Below are positions 41,768-51,287 of a DNA stretch of 64,000 bases, in pieces. Each line of letters opens with the position of its first letter. The stretch's first letter is position 1. Made by a program: the position numbers and the translations under genes. Where the stretch lies: contig OZ345381.1 in NCBI GenBank assembly GCA_977006965.1, positions 434,001 to 498,000 of the forward strand. The letters are read 5' to 3'. Under the pieces are notes generated by a model, which saw only the letters and a list, made by a program, of their open reading frames with translations, was not told the DNA's origin and did not search any database. Origin of the DNA: Phymatolithon calcareum (lineage: Eukaryota > Rhodophyta > Florideophyceae > Hapalidiales).

Positions 41768-42898
41768 GGGGTTGTCAAAATTCCCAATTTGGCGTTCCTA
41801 TTTCGTCGTTCCAAATTGACGCCGATTATAGTAGAATTTTCAGTATCCAATCATTTGCTGTGTTATGTCCTAGATTTTGACACCCCCTCTTTGGCCGCCT
41901 TCCTATTTGCATTCCAATTTCGATACCCAGTTTCCCACCTTCACGTAAAACGTGTAGAACTCTTATGTCCTGTGGGATGTGCTTATCCTTCTTCCACAGC
42001 CTACCGGGTAGGCCGCGCGCCAAAGAATACTTGAAACCCCGCTTGTGCGCAGATGATGGCTGGATTCGGCAAATGCACCAATGACACCACGTTCGTCCGA
42101 TACAGTGGGGAATACACAAGTTTCGACAGCAGCAGAAACGCCGGCAACCCACGCGGCACATACTGAAGAGGATATTGCTATGGGCGGTGTATCGACTCTG
42201 ACAATGTCACGTGCTCCGCCTTTTGGAGGAGCTGACCTCGTGAATCGTGAAGTTCGACTACCGCGTGAAACGAAAAAGTGTGGGTATACTCGTTGTAAGA
42301 ACAGGACAGTTGATCTTGCGCAGTTTCAGTGTATCGCACAGGAATTCGAGAAGGGTGTTCACGCTACATGCTACTCGTTGTTGCTGTTGGAGATGGGCGT
42401 CTCTGACGAAGAATCAGGTACTATAAAAGGGCAGGTGTGTACAAGACGTTGTCTGAAGAAGCTTCGAAAGCTGCTTGCCGAACAGCGGCGAGCAACGTCG
42501 TCGCGCAAGCAGCGGGTGCTGTGGACCCAAGACGGAAGCTTGGCTGTCCTGATTAACTGGTTGACAACAGAGGGTAACTACGAGAAGTATACCGGTGGAA
42601 GTGGATCAGAAGGGCGAACTAAAGACAGTTACCACTCAGAAATCAAGCAAATTATCGATGGAACCTTCATGTTCACGCGAGGCATTATTTTCTGCAGTCT
42701 TCAAACTGCGTGAGTAGGAATCGCAATTCGGAAAACAGAACGGCTAAATAGGAGGCAGATTCGCCCAATTCCGAGAAGCCCGTTTCAATAATTTGCCGAA
42801 ATCGTGTGACCAATAAAATTCCAGAAAAGTTGCTTCCAAATTGGAGAGAAATATTTGGGATCAAATAGGAACGCCAAATTGGGAATTTTGACAACCCC
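41768..42898. mobile_element. 1,131-bp TIR element with TA target duplication, nested in a LINE remnant
   Basis: The ends are inverted repeats of about 36 bp starting GGGGTTGTCAAAATTCCCAA. Both are flanked by TA (41766-41767 and 42899-42900), fitting a Tc1/mariner-like or other TA-targeting transposase. It interrupts non-LTR retrotransposon sequence found on both sides. It encodes one ORF (42081-42713) that is not an obvious DDE transposase. Confidence 0.88.
42081..42713 (+). CDS. Cys-rich ORF carried by the TIR element, unknown function
   Basis: 210 residues from ATG 42081. After a Thr/Ala-rich N-terminus there is a likely zinc-binding region: CGYTRC, then FQC, HATC and CTRRC, giving a C-x4-C ... 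C ... H-x2-C ... C-x3-C series. The second half (VLWTQDGSLAVLINWLTTEGNYEKYTGG ... KDSYHSEIKQIIDG) looks like a small helical DNA-binding or target-recognition module. No catalytic triad is seen. It may be an accessory or truncated transposase, or a captured host gene. The intact reading frame inside intact TIRs suggests recent activity. Confidence 0.6.
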   Translation: MTPRSSDTVGNTQVSTAAETPATHAAHTEEDIAMGGVSTLTMSRAPPFGGADLVNREVRLPRETKKCGYTRCKNRTVDLAQFQCIAQEFEKGVHATCYSLLLLEMGVSDEESGTIKGQVCTRRCLKKLRKLLAEQRRATSSRKQRVLWTQDGSLAVLINWLTTEGNYEKYTGGSGSEGRTKDSYHSEIKQIIDGTFMFTRGIIFCSLQTA

Positions 42899-43287
42899 TA
42901 TTGTAAGGTCTCTTTCAAGACTGCAAACTGCAAGCCAATTCCAATCCTCGAAACTGAAGACCCTTATTTTTCGTTTATTTTTCAGCCATTCGTTACACTG
43001 TAAGTATCGGTACATAATGTTCAATCCATTTGCATTTCCTCTGTTCAACCATTTTTATTCATTGTCCCGGCAAATGGGTGAGTCTGAAAACTTTATGTTA
43101 TGATAGGCCCCTCAGACTGAAATCCCTCTTCAACTGCAACTCGACTACCTGTCCCGAAGCCTTGCAGCTAGATAGGGTATACTGTATTAGCCAATCAAGC
43201 CTATTGGATCATCAGAAGGTTCCTCTGACCCTCCAGGCAGCGAGATCACCTAATAATAATAATAATTATTATTATTAGGTCGTCTTG

Positions 43288-43560
43288 ATGATACGATCCG
43301 AACCTGTCGTCATTCCGACACTGCCCCGAGAGCTGCCCATATCGCACAGACGGACAGAGATCTTACACCAACTCATTGGAGACAGTACCCCCTTGGTTGC
43401 CGTATTTCAGCATGGAGACACAATGTCGTACGGCCCAATGTGCAAAACATGTAACTCTGGTTGCAAGGAAACTGCCGAGCACCTGATTTTAAGATGTGGT
43501 GGATGTTCCGTCTCCACACGTAAGTTTATTGGTAGAGTGGGTACAAAGACCATAGAATAG
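43288..43560 (+). pseudogene. Non-LTR retrotransposon remnant: C-terminal zinc motif
   Basis: The frame includes LPRELPISHRRTEILHQLIGD and then CKTCNSGCKETAEHLILRCGGC, which matches the C-x2-C ... H-x4-C zinc motif at the end of LINE-type ORF2 proteins. Together with 41571-41681 it frames the nested TIR element. An A/T trinucleotide fold-back (TAATAAT / ATTATTA, 43248-43280) lies just before it. Confidence 0.65.
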
Positions 43561-43667
43561 CTATGCCGTGAGAGACCCTTAGCTATACTCAAATTTTAGA
43601 GAAGCTATTGCAGAACAGTTTTAGGAGCTCACCTTCAGTGTGAACGATCTTTCCGCGAGAAAGAAAG

Positions 43668-43998
43668 AAAAGCACGACCGCCTCGCATGGCACGGGCGCT
43701 CGTAGCGTGTGAGTCACGTGGTAGCCTAAAATTACGTGGGGATGTGGTGCGAGAAGAGTGCGGTGCAACAGCTGGGGTAGCCTCAAATGTGCCAAGACCG
43801 TCCGCTGCAGCGGTCTCTGTACAGAGAGAATGCTGCGCACGCCAGCAGAGAGCCTCAAAGCCAGAAAACGTGTCCTGTACGTGCCATTGCTCTGGACCGT
43901 GGTTGTCATCTGGTGGAGAGGCGCGCGCGACTACAGTTTTCCTGTGGTAGGGCACGACGCGGAGAGCGTGAAAGCACGGGTGCCGGAACGAATGCCAT
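43668..43998 (-). pseudogene. Truncated coproporphyrinogen-oxidase-like gene (copy 2)
   Basis: The segment repeats 28564-28893 with few changes: the same MAFVPAPVLSRSPRRA start (ATG 43998) and the same WHVQDTFSGFEALCW region. One extra base near 43951 shifts the frame after the first ~16 residues. The similarity ends abruptly at 43668, so the catalytic two thirds are missing. It is the 5' end of a broken duplicate, not a working gene. Confidence 0.85.
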
Positions 43999-45196
43999 TC
44001 TGTGTTGTGGGGGGCGGCAGAGAGAAGGCCTTCTCAACCGCGTCTACTATACCTAACGGTGGAACCGGTATGGCGGTTCGAGGCGAATGAGGTACACGAG
44101 TTGTTTGCAGAAGGCCAATTGCGTTGCATTTATCTAATTTTCCTCCAAGCCTTATCGATATGTGGGCTAAAATGATGCTGCTCGACAAAAGCATGACAAT
44201 GATGCACCTCGATAAACGAATGATGCACCACGATAAAATGCCGCGATCTTCATCCATTCTATCTTACAGTACAAGATGCAGAATACTCTCAGACGAATGA
44301 GGTACGCAGAAATTACAGTATAAGCTCTATATTTGGGCATCGTAGATTAGATGCGCCACTGGCGAAGGGTTCTTTTCTGTAAATTAGTTCAGACAGACGG
44401 CCTACTTTTCTGAGAACACAGAGCAATCTCTGGTACCCTTCGCCAGGAAAACAGTTTGTCGTTAATATCTAAAGAATATCGAACGATTGCACTGCGACGC
44501 GCGATAATATGGGCGACGACATTGATGAGAGTGCTGGCGGTGTATCATAGAGCTAGGGGACGAGTACGAAGCAGACGGTTCAATTTGGACGTTGGGTGCA
44601 TTAAGTTGAACAAGATGTTGAGAGGTTCAAAGCCTGATAACTGTGATAATTGTTTCTTCCAGCATTCATTATCCGATGCAGCGCCCGATAGCAACTAGAG
44701 ATAAGATTGGAACAGCAATTTCGTTGGGGGTTCTGTATGCATTTCTCTTCTTCCTAAGTTGTTCTCACCCACCTCTTTATGCTAGTTTGCCAATTCTATT
44801 TGTCAATCAACTCTATTATCTGCCAAAGACAGTGTTAGTTGGCGTAATCATTTCATTGCCACTTCCACGTGCACAAAGTTTTGGTTTAGTCCTGGTAGTT
44901 CTTGTTAGGTTTTCGTTTGCGGCTCGATCGTCGTATCTTTACAATAACATTTATGAAACAAGCGTACGGAAAAGAGCCGCTCCACTTTTGCGTCCACGTC
45001 ACTCTCATTCCGCTGCACTCATTTTGTCAAACTTTATCAGTTTCCCGCGCTCTTTTCGAACAATTTAACAGCCGCATCAACGCGTCGGATCCTGCCGTTA
45101 CGGGCTTCGTTGAGCACGTCTCACCTTGCCTACAAAATGCGCTTTCCACACCTGCGCTGCACAATGCCTCAGATGCCCGCCGCATCGTCACTGGCA
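43999..45196. other. Duplicated spacer, copy 2
   Basis: It corresponds to 28894-30240 of copy 1. It holds the oxidase leader (with TAGATAAA in place of the TATA box), ATGATGCACCTCGATAAA-like units, and the CTGGCGAAGGGT / ACCCTTCGCCAG inverted pair at 44359-44446. No ORF has support. Confidence 0.6.
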
Positions 45197-48115
45197 TCAG
45201 CTTTCGACCCGCGCTGCCACATTTCGTCGCGGACCAGAAACAGTATGCCCGGCATCTTTTGTCGGAGTGAGAAGCTCACCGCGAAGGAGAATGCCGAAGC
45301 TTGTCTTGCGTCGGTTCGTTGACGATAATCGCCCGAGCGCTATAACACCATACACCCCCATCCTGAACTGAGAACGTAGGGTGAGACGTCTGTCTCTCAC
45401 ATCCGACTGCAAATTGGACGAGAACAATTGGCGCCACCCCTTCAAATTTAGACCACTGGGAGATACTGCTACTCCCAGGCGAAGATGGTCCTCCGAAGTC
45501 ATGGCTTCAAGAACTTGGTCGCTCAGCGCCTGCACTGCTCTTTCAAGAATACGATGTCCAAGTGAGGAGCGAGCTACCGCCAAATAGTTCCCCAATCCAA
45601 ACATTAAGTCACCAGCCTCTTTCGCGAAAGAGCTGTCCTCTCGATAGGACGAAATAATTGCGGAGATTTGTATTGCAATACCGACACAATGAGAGTACGT
45701 CGAAAACTTGCTATACCTCTTACATGATTCCTTCAGGGCGTCGAGAGATCGTTCAACACAAATGACATGATTGGCAATTTGAACTCCTGCCAGATGTAAC
45801 GCGCGTCTTTCTACGTCGAAAGGAACCGACAAGCTCAGGGCGGAGCGAATTGAGTCATAGTCTTCACTAAGTTCCATCCGAACGCCTTCGCGTAGATACC
45901 GTACGGCCGCAACAAGGTCCTCTTGGCTTGTCAGTTGGATTTCCTTCAAAGCAAGATACAAATTGTTATACCAATAAGCGATTACTCCTTGGTAGTCTGT
46001 GGATCTTCTGATGTCACCGTTGCGGACGGCAAGAACAAGTATTTCGTTGGCACTGCACCACTCTGGAAATGAAGCACTGCATGACGCGTAGTTGATCTGA
46101 GCATTGCAAATATCGACGGGGGAAGACTGACAAGATAAACATCTGTACAGAGCTGTCTGGAGCGGCGCAAGGGGCCGATCAACTTCGGCACGAACACTGG
46201 TCCAATCTGAAACTGTCATCTCACTAGAGGCCGGAGCTGGCCGCGACAATCGAAACTTCAATTTTGGACACTTGCGAAACAGTGTGCCGCAACAGCCGCT
46301 CTTTTCTGTGTCAGATGCTGTCCCCGTCGTCGCCCGAGAAGAAATACTTTCCGAGTCTGCCTTCATGCCCAGTATCGAGTCATCCGGTGCAATTTGCGAA
46401 CTTGCCGGTTCCTCAGCACTCGGCGCCGCCAAATATTCCGGTTTCACTGTTCCCCTTAGTATTGACTCGACTTCTTTCATTTTTGGTCTGGAAGATGCGC
46501 TGTGGTTCAAACAACTCTCTGCTACATGCTTTAGCAGTCGATGCTCGATGCTAGACGCAACCCTTTGAAACGCCTTTGCCAGCTCGCCATTTTTCGCCGC
46601 CATTTCACGGTTTTCCATTTTAAAGACGATTGTCGTTAGGTCTGGATGACACATGTAACACAGCAGAACGCCATAGCTCCACACATCCCAGGATCTATGT
46701 GACTTGCAGTGGCTCGGGTTTGCAATAACTTCTGGAGGCATATACAAAATCGTACCGGATGCATTTCCTGACTCGTAGTATATTAAATGCTCCATCACCT
46801 TTTGCACTCGCCGTGAAGTTCCGAAGTCGCTGACCTTTACATCAGTAACTTTTCCAGAAAAGAACCGTAGGAGCACATTTCCAGGCTTAATATCGCGATG
46901 TACAACTCGTCGCGCGTGCAAGTATGCAATGCCGCATGCAACATCCAGCCCAACCCGCATCCGAATGTCATTGTTCTTCAAATTTCCGTTGCGCACAGCC
47001 GTTTTCAAATTGAATGACATTTTCTCCATTACCATGTACGGTAAAATGAATCTCGACTCATCACTTCCATTTTCGTTTTCCTCCGGCCAAAACCCGCCAT
47101 ACGTCTTCAAAATGCACGGATGGTCCATGTCCATTTGAAGAAATATTTCGCGCATAAACGACGCTCGGCGATGAGGAATATCGTCTCTGTCCACCCTCAA
47201 TCTCTTCACTGCAACGTCAGTGGGCTCCCTTACCAATTTCCCTTTGTAAACCTCAGAAGAATGACCACTTCCCAATACCACGTTAGCATCGAACGTAACA
47301 TCATCTTTTTTTAGTTCCCATGCACTCCAAAGTTCTTGGATTGATTTGGAAAGGTCTTCCAGACTTTCCTTCGGAACACCACTTCCGCAAAGGACATTAA
47401 ACAGCTGTCTTGCTTCTTCTGGTAGCTTCAAATATCCCAGATGAAAACTTTCTGGACTTTCGTCTAATAGCTCTTCTTCGTCCGACACTCCTGTGCCTTG
47501 TTGTTCATTGGCGCTCTCTAGCGGGATGTCCTTCATTGCGAACCCGAACCCATCGAACATAACTTGCAGCTGGCGCTCCATCTTCTTCAGGCGATTCTCG
47601 AGATCCGGGTCCTGGTTCTCGCTCAAGCTTTGTAACTTACAAGAGATCGCCGAAAACTGTGAGGAAACCTGGAATGAAATTCGTTCTTGCGCGTATGCCA
47701 TCAGTCCCATAGAGCTTAGATACTCCTCAAGACGGTCGAGATTCCCCAATATGGAAGATAGCTTCCAGAAGGCGGCCGGAGACGAATACCATTTTCCGAA
47801 TGTTGACTTCGATTTCAGAGTCTCTTCCAAATTTAGAAAACTCTTAAGGATGGCATTGAAGTCGGAGTTCACTCTGACAAATACCTCTTCAGGTAAACCA
47901 GATAGAGGTATTGCAGCATTGGATGGGCCGATCTTTTTCAAGTAGCCATCGTACTTGGAGATGATTCCTTTGATCCTCAGCACTCGATCATTCGACCTAT
48001 TCAGAAGTTCGGGAATTTGTCCGTGTGCATCTTGGCGAGCTTTCCAGGCGTCGAACAGCTTGATGAGTGATTCAGCACTAGCGAAGGCAAGACTTATCAC
48101 GTCAAGAGTGGCCAT
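45197..48115 (-). CDS. Large TKL-like protein kinase, copy 2
   Basis: 972 residues from ATG 48115 (upstream extension only through a TTG). It has the same three-part plan as 30604-33546: helical N-terminus, kinase domain with LGSGHSSEVYKG, VAVKRL, HRDIKPGN and DFG, and the C-terminal helical domain. It is collinear with copy 1 over nearly its whole length. Acidic linker segments before the kinase are shorter, and the linker before the C-terminal domain differs (RPAPASSEMTVSDWTSV). The extreme C-terminus is different: a ~345-base deletion near 45300 joins the ORF to what is downstream flank in copy 1, giving a new tail (LLTPTKDAGHTVSGPRR). The kinase motifs are intact, so both copies may work. 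Confidence 0.87.
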   Translation of the reverse strand: MATLDVISLAFASAESLIKLFDAWKARQDAHGQIPELLNRSNDRVLRIKGIISKYDGYLKKIGPSNAAIPLSGLPEEVFVRVNSDFNAILKSFLNLEETLKSKSTFGKWYSSPAAFWKLSSILGNLDRLEEYLSSMGLMAYAQERISFQVSSQFSAISCKLQSLSENQDPDLENRLKKMERQLQVMFDGFGFAMKDIPLESANEQQGTGVSDEEELLDESPESFHLGYLKLPEEARQLFNVLCGSGVPKESLEDLSKSIQELWSAWELKKDDVTFDANVVLGSGHSSEVYKGKLVREPTDVAVKRLRVDRDDIPHRRASFMREIFLQMDMDHPCILKTYGGFWPEENENGSDESRFILPYMVMEKMSFNLKTAVRNGNLKNNDIRMRVGLDVACGIAYLHARRVVHRDIKPGNVLLRFFSGKVTDVKVSDFGTSRRVQKVMEHLIYYESGNASGTILYMPPEVIANPSHCKSHRSWDVWSYGVLLCYMCHPDLTTIVFKMENREMAAKNGELAKAFQRVASSIEHRLLKHVAESCLNHSASSRPKMKEVESILRGTVKPEYLAAPSAEEPASSQIAPDDSILGMKADSESISSRATTGTASDTEKSGCCGTLFRKCPKLKFRLSRPAPASSEMTVSDWTSVRAEVDRPLAPLQTALYRCLSCQSSPVDICNAQINYASCSASFPEWCSANEILVLAVRNGDIRRSTDYQGVIAYWYNNLYLALKEIQLTSQEDLVAAVRYLREGVRMELSEDYDSIRSALSLSVPFDVERRALHLAGVQIANHVICVERSLDALKESCKRYSKFSTYSHCVGIAIQISAIISSYREDSSFAKEAGDLMFGLGNYLAVARSSLGHRILERAVQALSDQVLEAMTSEDHLRLGVAVSPSGLNLKGWRQLFSSNLQSDVRDRRLTLRSQFRMGVYGVIALGRLSSTNRRKTSFGILLRGELLTPTKDAGHTVSGPRRNVAARVES

Positions 48116-48793
48116 CGCGCTCCACGGAGGAGAGGTAGTTTTCGGTTTTTGAAGACTACGGAGACACTCCGCCCTGATTCCAAGACGAACAACCGCCGAC
48201 GGCAGGTAAAGTACTCTGAATTCATATGAGTACGACTCCTGAAAACACAATTCAAACTGACACAAACCCGAATGGACCCACAAAGTGCAAACGTTTGTAA
48301 CAGAACAGTCTTATCTTTGTTGCCTTTTGTTCTCTGGGTGTGCGTACAGTACTTCCGAGGGTTTTGCAAGCCCCTTCTTTTCGCCCGGTCCCCTCCCGAG
48401 CTCAGGGGGCTCGACGTTTCCATTGCATCCAAGTACATTGTTGGCAAAGAGTGTGCAGCATCAAAATATAGTATTAAATGCTGTTTTTTGATACCTGCAC
48501 GTCCGTGCACCGTTCCCAGTGCAGTACTGTAATCAAGTCCGGTTGGAGGAGTCGCACTACAGATTGTACACTTGTCACACGTTTGCCCTGCACTCGATCT
48601 CGCGCAGACAGCTATAGATTTTAGTGCATTCTGCGGGTGATCGACTATTTAATGCTGTCTGCGCGAGATTGAGTGCAGGAAGCGTACTGTACTGATAAAG
48701 AGAAGAGACCCAGGGGATGGTGAAAGAGGGGGACGTCAACATCGCGAATCTGCGCATAGACTTTACCCTTCAAATTCGAGGCTTTCTTGTGTA
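48116..48793. other. Upstream of kinase copy 2; no gene
   Basis: Similarity to copy 1 fades by about 48260. The rest holds no supported ORF; the hairpin at 48587-48679 is listed separately. Confidence 0.5.
48587..48679. repeat. Hairpin with 26-bp arms
   Basis: The arms at 48587-48612 and 48654-48679 (core ATCTCGCGCAGACAGC) pair with one mismatch around a 41-base loop. The size and long stem resemble a small-RNA precursor or a tiny fold-back element. Confidence 0.8.
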
Positions 48794-49416
48794 CAGCAGG
48801 TGCGGGTAATTATGAAATATGCGGGTAATTGTGAAATGGCGGCTTTTTATCAAAGAGTAAAATGAATTACATGATTTTGTCCAATTCTTGGCTTTTGTTT
48901 TTTCAATATCTGAATTTCTAACAGGGCCACTACCAAATCGCTTGGCACAAAACCGATGAGCTTGGAATATGCTGAATCGCCGTACAGAATTGAACTATTA
49001 CGCACTTTTCGGCTTAAAAATCCACATAATTACCGACGTGGGAGACGATAATGTGCACGTCACTCACCGGAATAGGCAAAACAGTGCACCGCAAATAGTG
49101 CAAATTAATATCTTGAGTCGTCGTCCACCTCTCAGAGTGCATCCTATGAAATTCATGTGAACAGTACATAGCAGTTTCTTGTGCAGTCAAAAATGCATGG
49201 TTTTCATAAACATGCAGATTATGACGTTTCATAATTACCCGCACAAACGCACGAGAATGCAGGAAACGTTTTTGGTTCCAGAGAGTCGAAATGTTACTAC
49301 TTGTCTTCCGACTGACGTTTACTAGGTTCAAATCATGATGCGGAGGCAGCTATCAAATTTGTTTTGAGTTTTGAGCACAGGAACCTGTTTTATTATTAAA
49401 ATATTGAAAAAATTTC

Positions 49417-50744
49417 GAGGAAATTCGCTGCATGGACCGAAAAAGTTGGCAAAATTCGCTAAATCGGCACCCCTTGCAATAACTACTACTCGTTATGATA
49501 CACAGAGCACTCCACAGAAATAAACTTATCAAAAAGATAATATTTATTTCATGCGCAACTCGCTATGCTTCAGCTCCTCGTCGCAAGTAGCATCTCCGTC
49601 ATCGCAGGCGGTGAGGTCAATTATCATGGACTGAGCCGCTTTGTCGATGTGTTTTCGCTTCACCTCAACAATATTGCGAATGTCCGGCCTGGCGTGTCTG
49701 CGAGAAGTGACCGTTGTTTCCACACGAGGAGCCGTGAAGGGACCTCATTTTGGACGGGAAGTAGGGCCTCTTGCGCTTGCGGTCCAGCTTAGCGACAAGG
49801 TCAAACGGACCAAATCATCCTGTACTAGCTGTTAACCAGTGACTGCAACACGAATGATGATGCCCTCGTGTTGCTTGGCCCACGTTATCAATAGCCATGC
49901 GTCCCACACCAGATCTTGTTTCACGGGTCGAACGCGGCTCGATGCTGCGCCAAGCGTCTAGAGCAGTACAAAAGTGCAATGACAACGTGGCTACATGGCC
50001 GCTGGTGCTCTTCAAAGTGGTGACAAGAGCATGTAGCGTGGTAGTCGCTGTTAACTACCACAGGGAATGCTGTCACTTGGCTGCTAACAACAAACCTCAG
50101 CATGTCACTTTCGATGACCTCCGGCTCCACAAGCAGCTTCTCCGCTCAGAGGATTTTTCCTGGTGCTTCTTGCAGCAGCAAGGCGTGAGGAACTTGCCTG
50201 TCGATATGCCTTGCCAATAGACGTGTTGTGGGCGATTAAGAGGTTGACAACGTTGTCTTACTCCAGGGCAGTCACCTACACTTAGCACGAGCTCCTTCTT
50301 CTCCATGAGTTCAGGCGGTTCGGGCGAGAGCGTTGCGAGTTAGCTCAGCAATCGAATGCGACGAGGTGCAGAGAACTTTTCGCAGCGGATTAGTAGTGTA
50401 AAGATAAGGAAGCTGATTGAAGATATGGGTAGTCAAGGAGCATGGGCAATTGGTACACTCAGCAGAACCCTGAAGAAGCCTAAATGGACCCCTACCGAAG
50501 AGAATGAAGTGGCGCGAGCCATTGACGTGATATTATGCAATTCTAAATAAGATAACTGACAACTCTCGACGCTAAACGTGCCGACTTTCCTCAAGTTGGG
50601 ACACATGGTACCTTCTCAATAAATCCTCTTAACGTGTAATGATAAGCGGCTGTCTAGCTGAAATCATAACGAGTAGTAGTATTTGTAAGGGTGCCGATTT
50701 AGCGAATTTTACCACCTTTTTCGGTCCATGCAGCGAATTTCCTC
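49417..50744 (-). mobile_element. MULE (Mutator-like) element, copy A, 1,328 bp
   Basis: Long TIRs of about 80 bp starting GAGGAAATTCGCTGCATGGA bound the element. A 10-bp duplication AAAAAATTTC flanks it (49407-49416 and 50745-50754). Long TIRs plus a 9-10-bp duplication are typical of Mutator elements, and a SWIM-type C-terminal piece of transposase inside agrees. It is an almost identical, inverted copy of 55368-56695, and it lies within the TIR element 48794-50774. Confidence 0.92.
49544..50130 (-). pseudogene. MULE transposase C-terminal fragment (copy A)
   Basis: The segment contains a SWIM zinc-finger motif, HATCSCHHFEEHQRPCSHVV (C-x-C ... C-x-H), as found near the C-terminus of MuDR/FAR1-type transposases. 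Further on a different frame gives a CGNNGH knuckle-like remnant and an acidic end. There is no ATG at the start and the frame is interrupted. The DDE catalytic core is missing. Confidence 0.75.
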
Positions 50745-50776
50745 AAAAAATTTCATAATTACCCGCACCTGCTGTA

Positions 50777-51287
50777 AGGTCGTACAGGCACGATATGTTG
50801 TGGTTCAAGTGCAACCATCCGCAGAAAATCTATTACAAAAGTAAGTTTATTGCGTCGTTTTCTGAAGCTTCCAGCTTCGCTCACTTTAACTCTGAGTTTC
50901 TATTTTAGGGGTGCCTCTTGCCAAGATGCACGGAGAATGAACTGCCCGCAAAGCGACCAAAGCCAGAGATAGGCATCTGTGCGCGCACCCTTGCTTTTCA
51001 AGCTTCCCGCTCTTTCTCGCATTCGTCTTCGCAATCTCACAAACCCGTTCCATTGGCGACTGCGAGCTCGGCCATGCTCCCATCTTTAGCAGCGCCCCAC
51101 TGGCATAAATCATCCACCCTCCTATTCCGTCATTCGGCGCGTCGCCCATAACTCGCACCCGTGTCCCGCGCCTATTCACCGCCCCACCGCTTAGCTGTCG
51201 TATGCTCACAGACTGCACTTCACAAGCGTTCTCCACAGATGAACTGTTCTTTTCTGCTCCCCAATCCAGCCCGACTTCCTGCAGTAT
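50777..51287. other. Spacer / possible decayed 3' end of the biotin-carboxylase pseudogene
   Basis: No clear gene. A minus-strand ORF at 50886-51236 lies where the C-terminal part of a biotin-dependent carboxylase would be, but no biotin attachment motif (AMKM) can be seen. Confidence 0.35.

Larger units (their letters stand above)
48794..50774. mobile_element. TIR element with TA target, split by a MULE insertion
   Basis: The ends CAGCAGGTGCGGGTAATTAT (left) and its reverse complement (right) are flanked by TA at 48792-48793 and 50775-50776. The motif GCGGGTAATTRTGAAA recurs at 48801, 48819 and, inverted, near 49222 and 50752. Without the MULE it would be about 640 bp. It has no recognisable transposase. 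It is probably a non-autonomous Tc1/mariner/pogo-type element. Confidence 0.75.
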
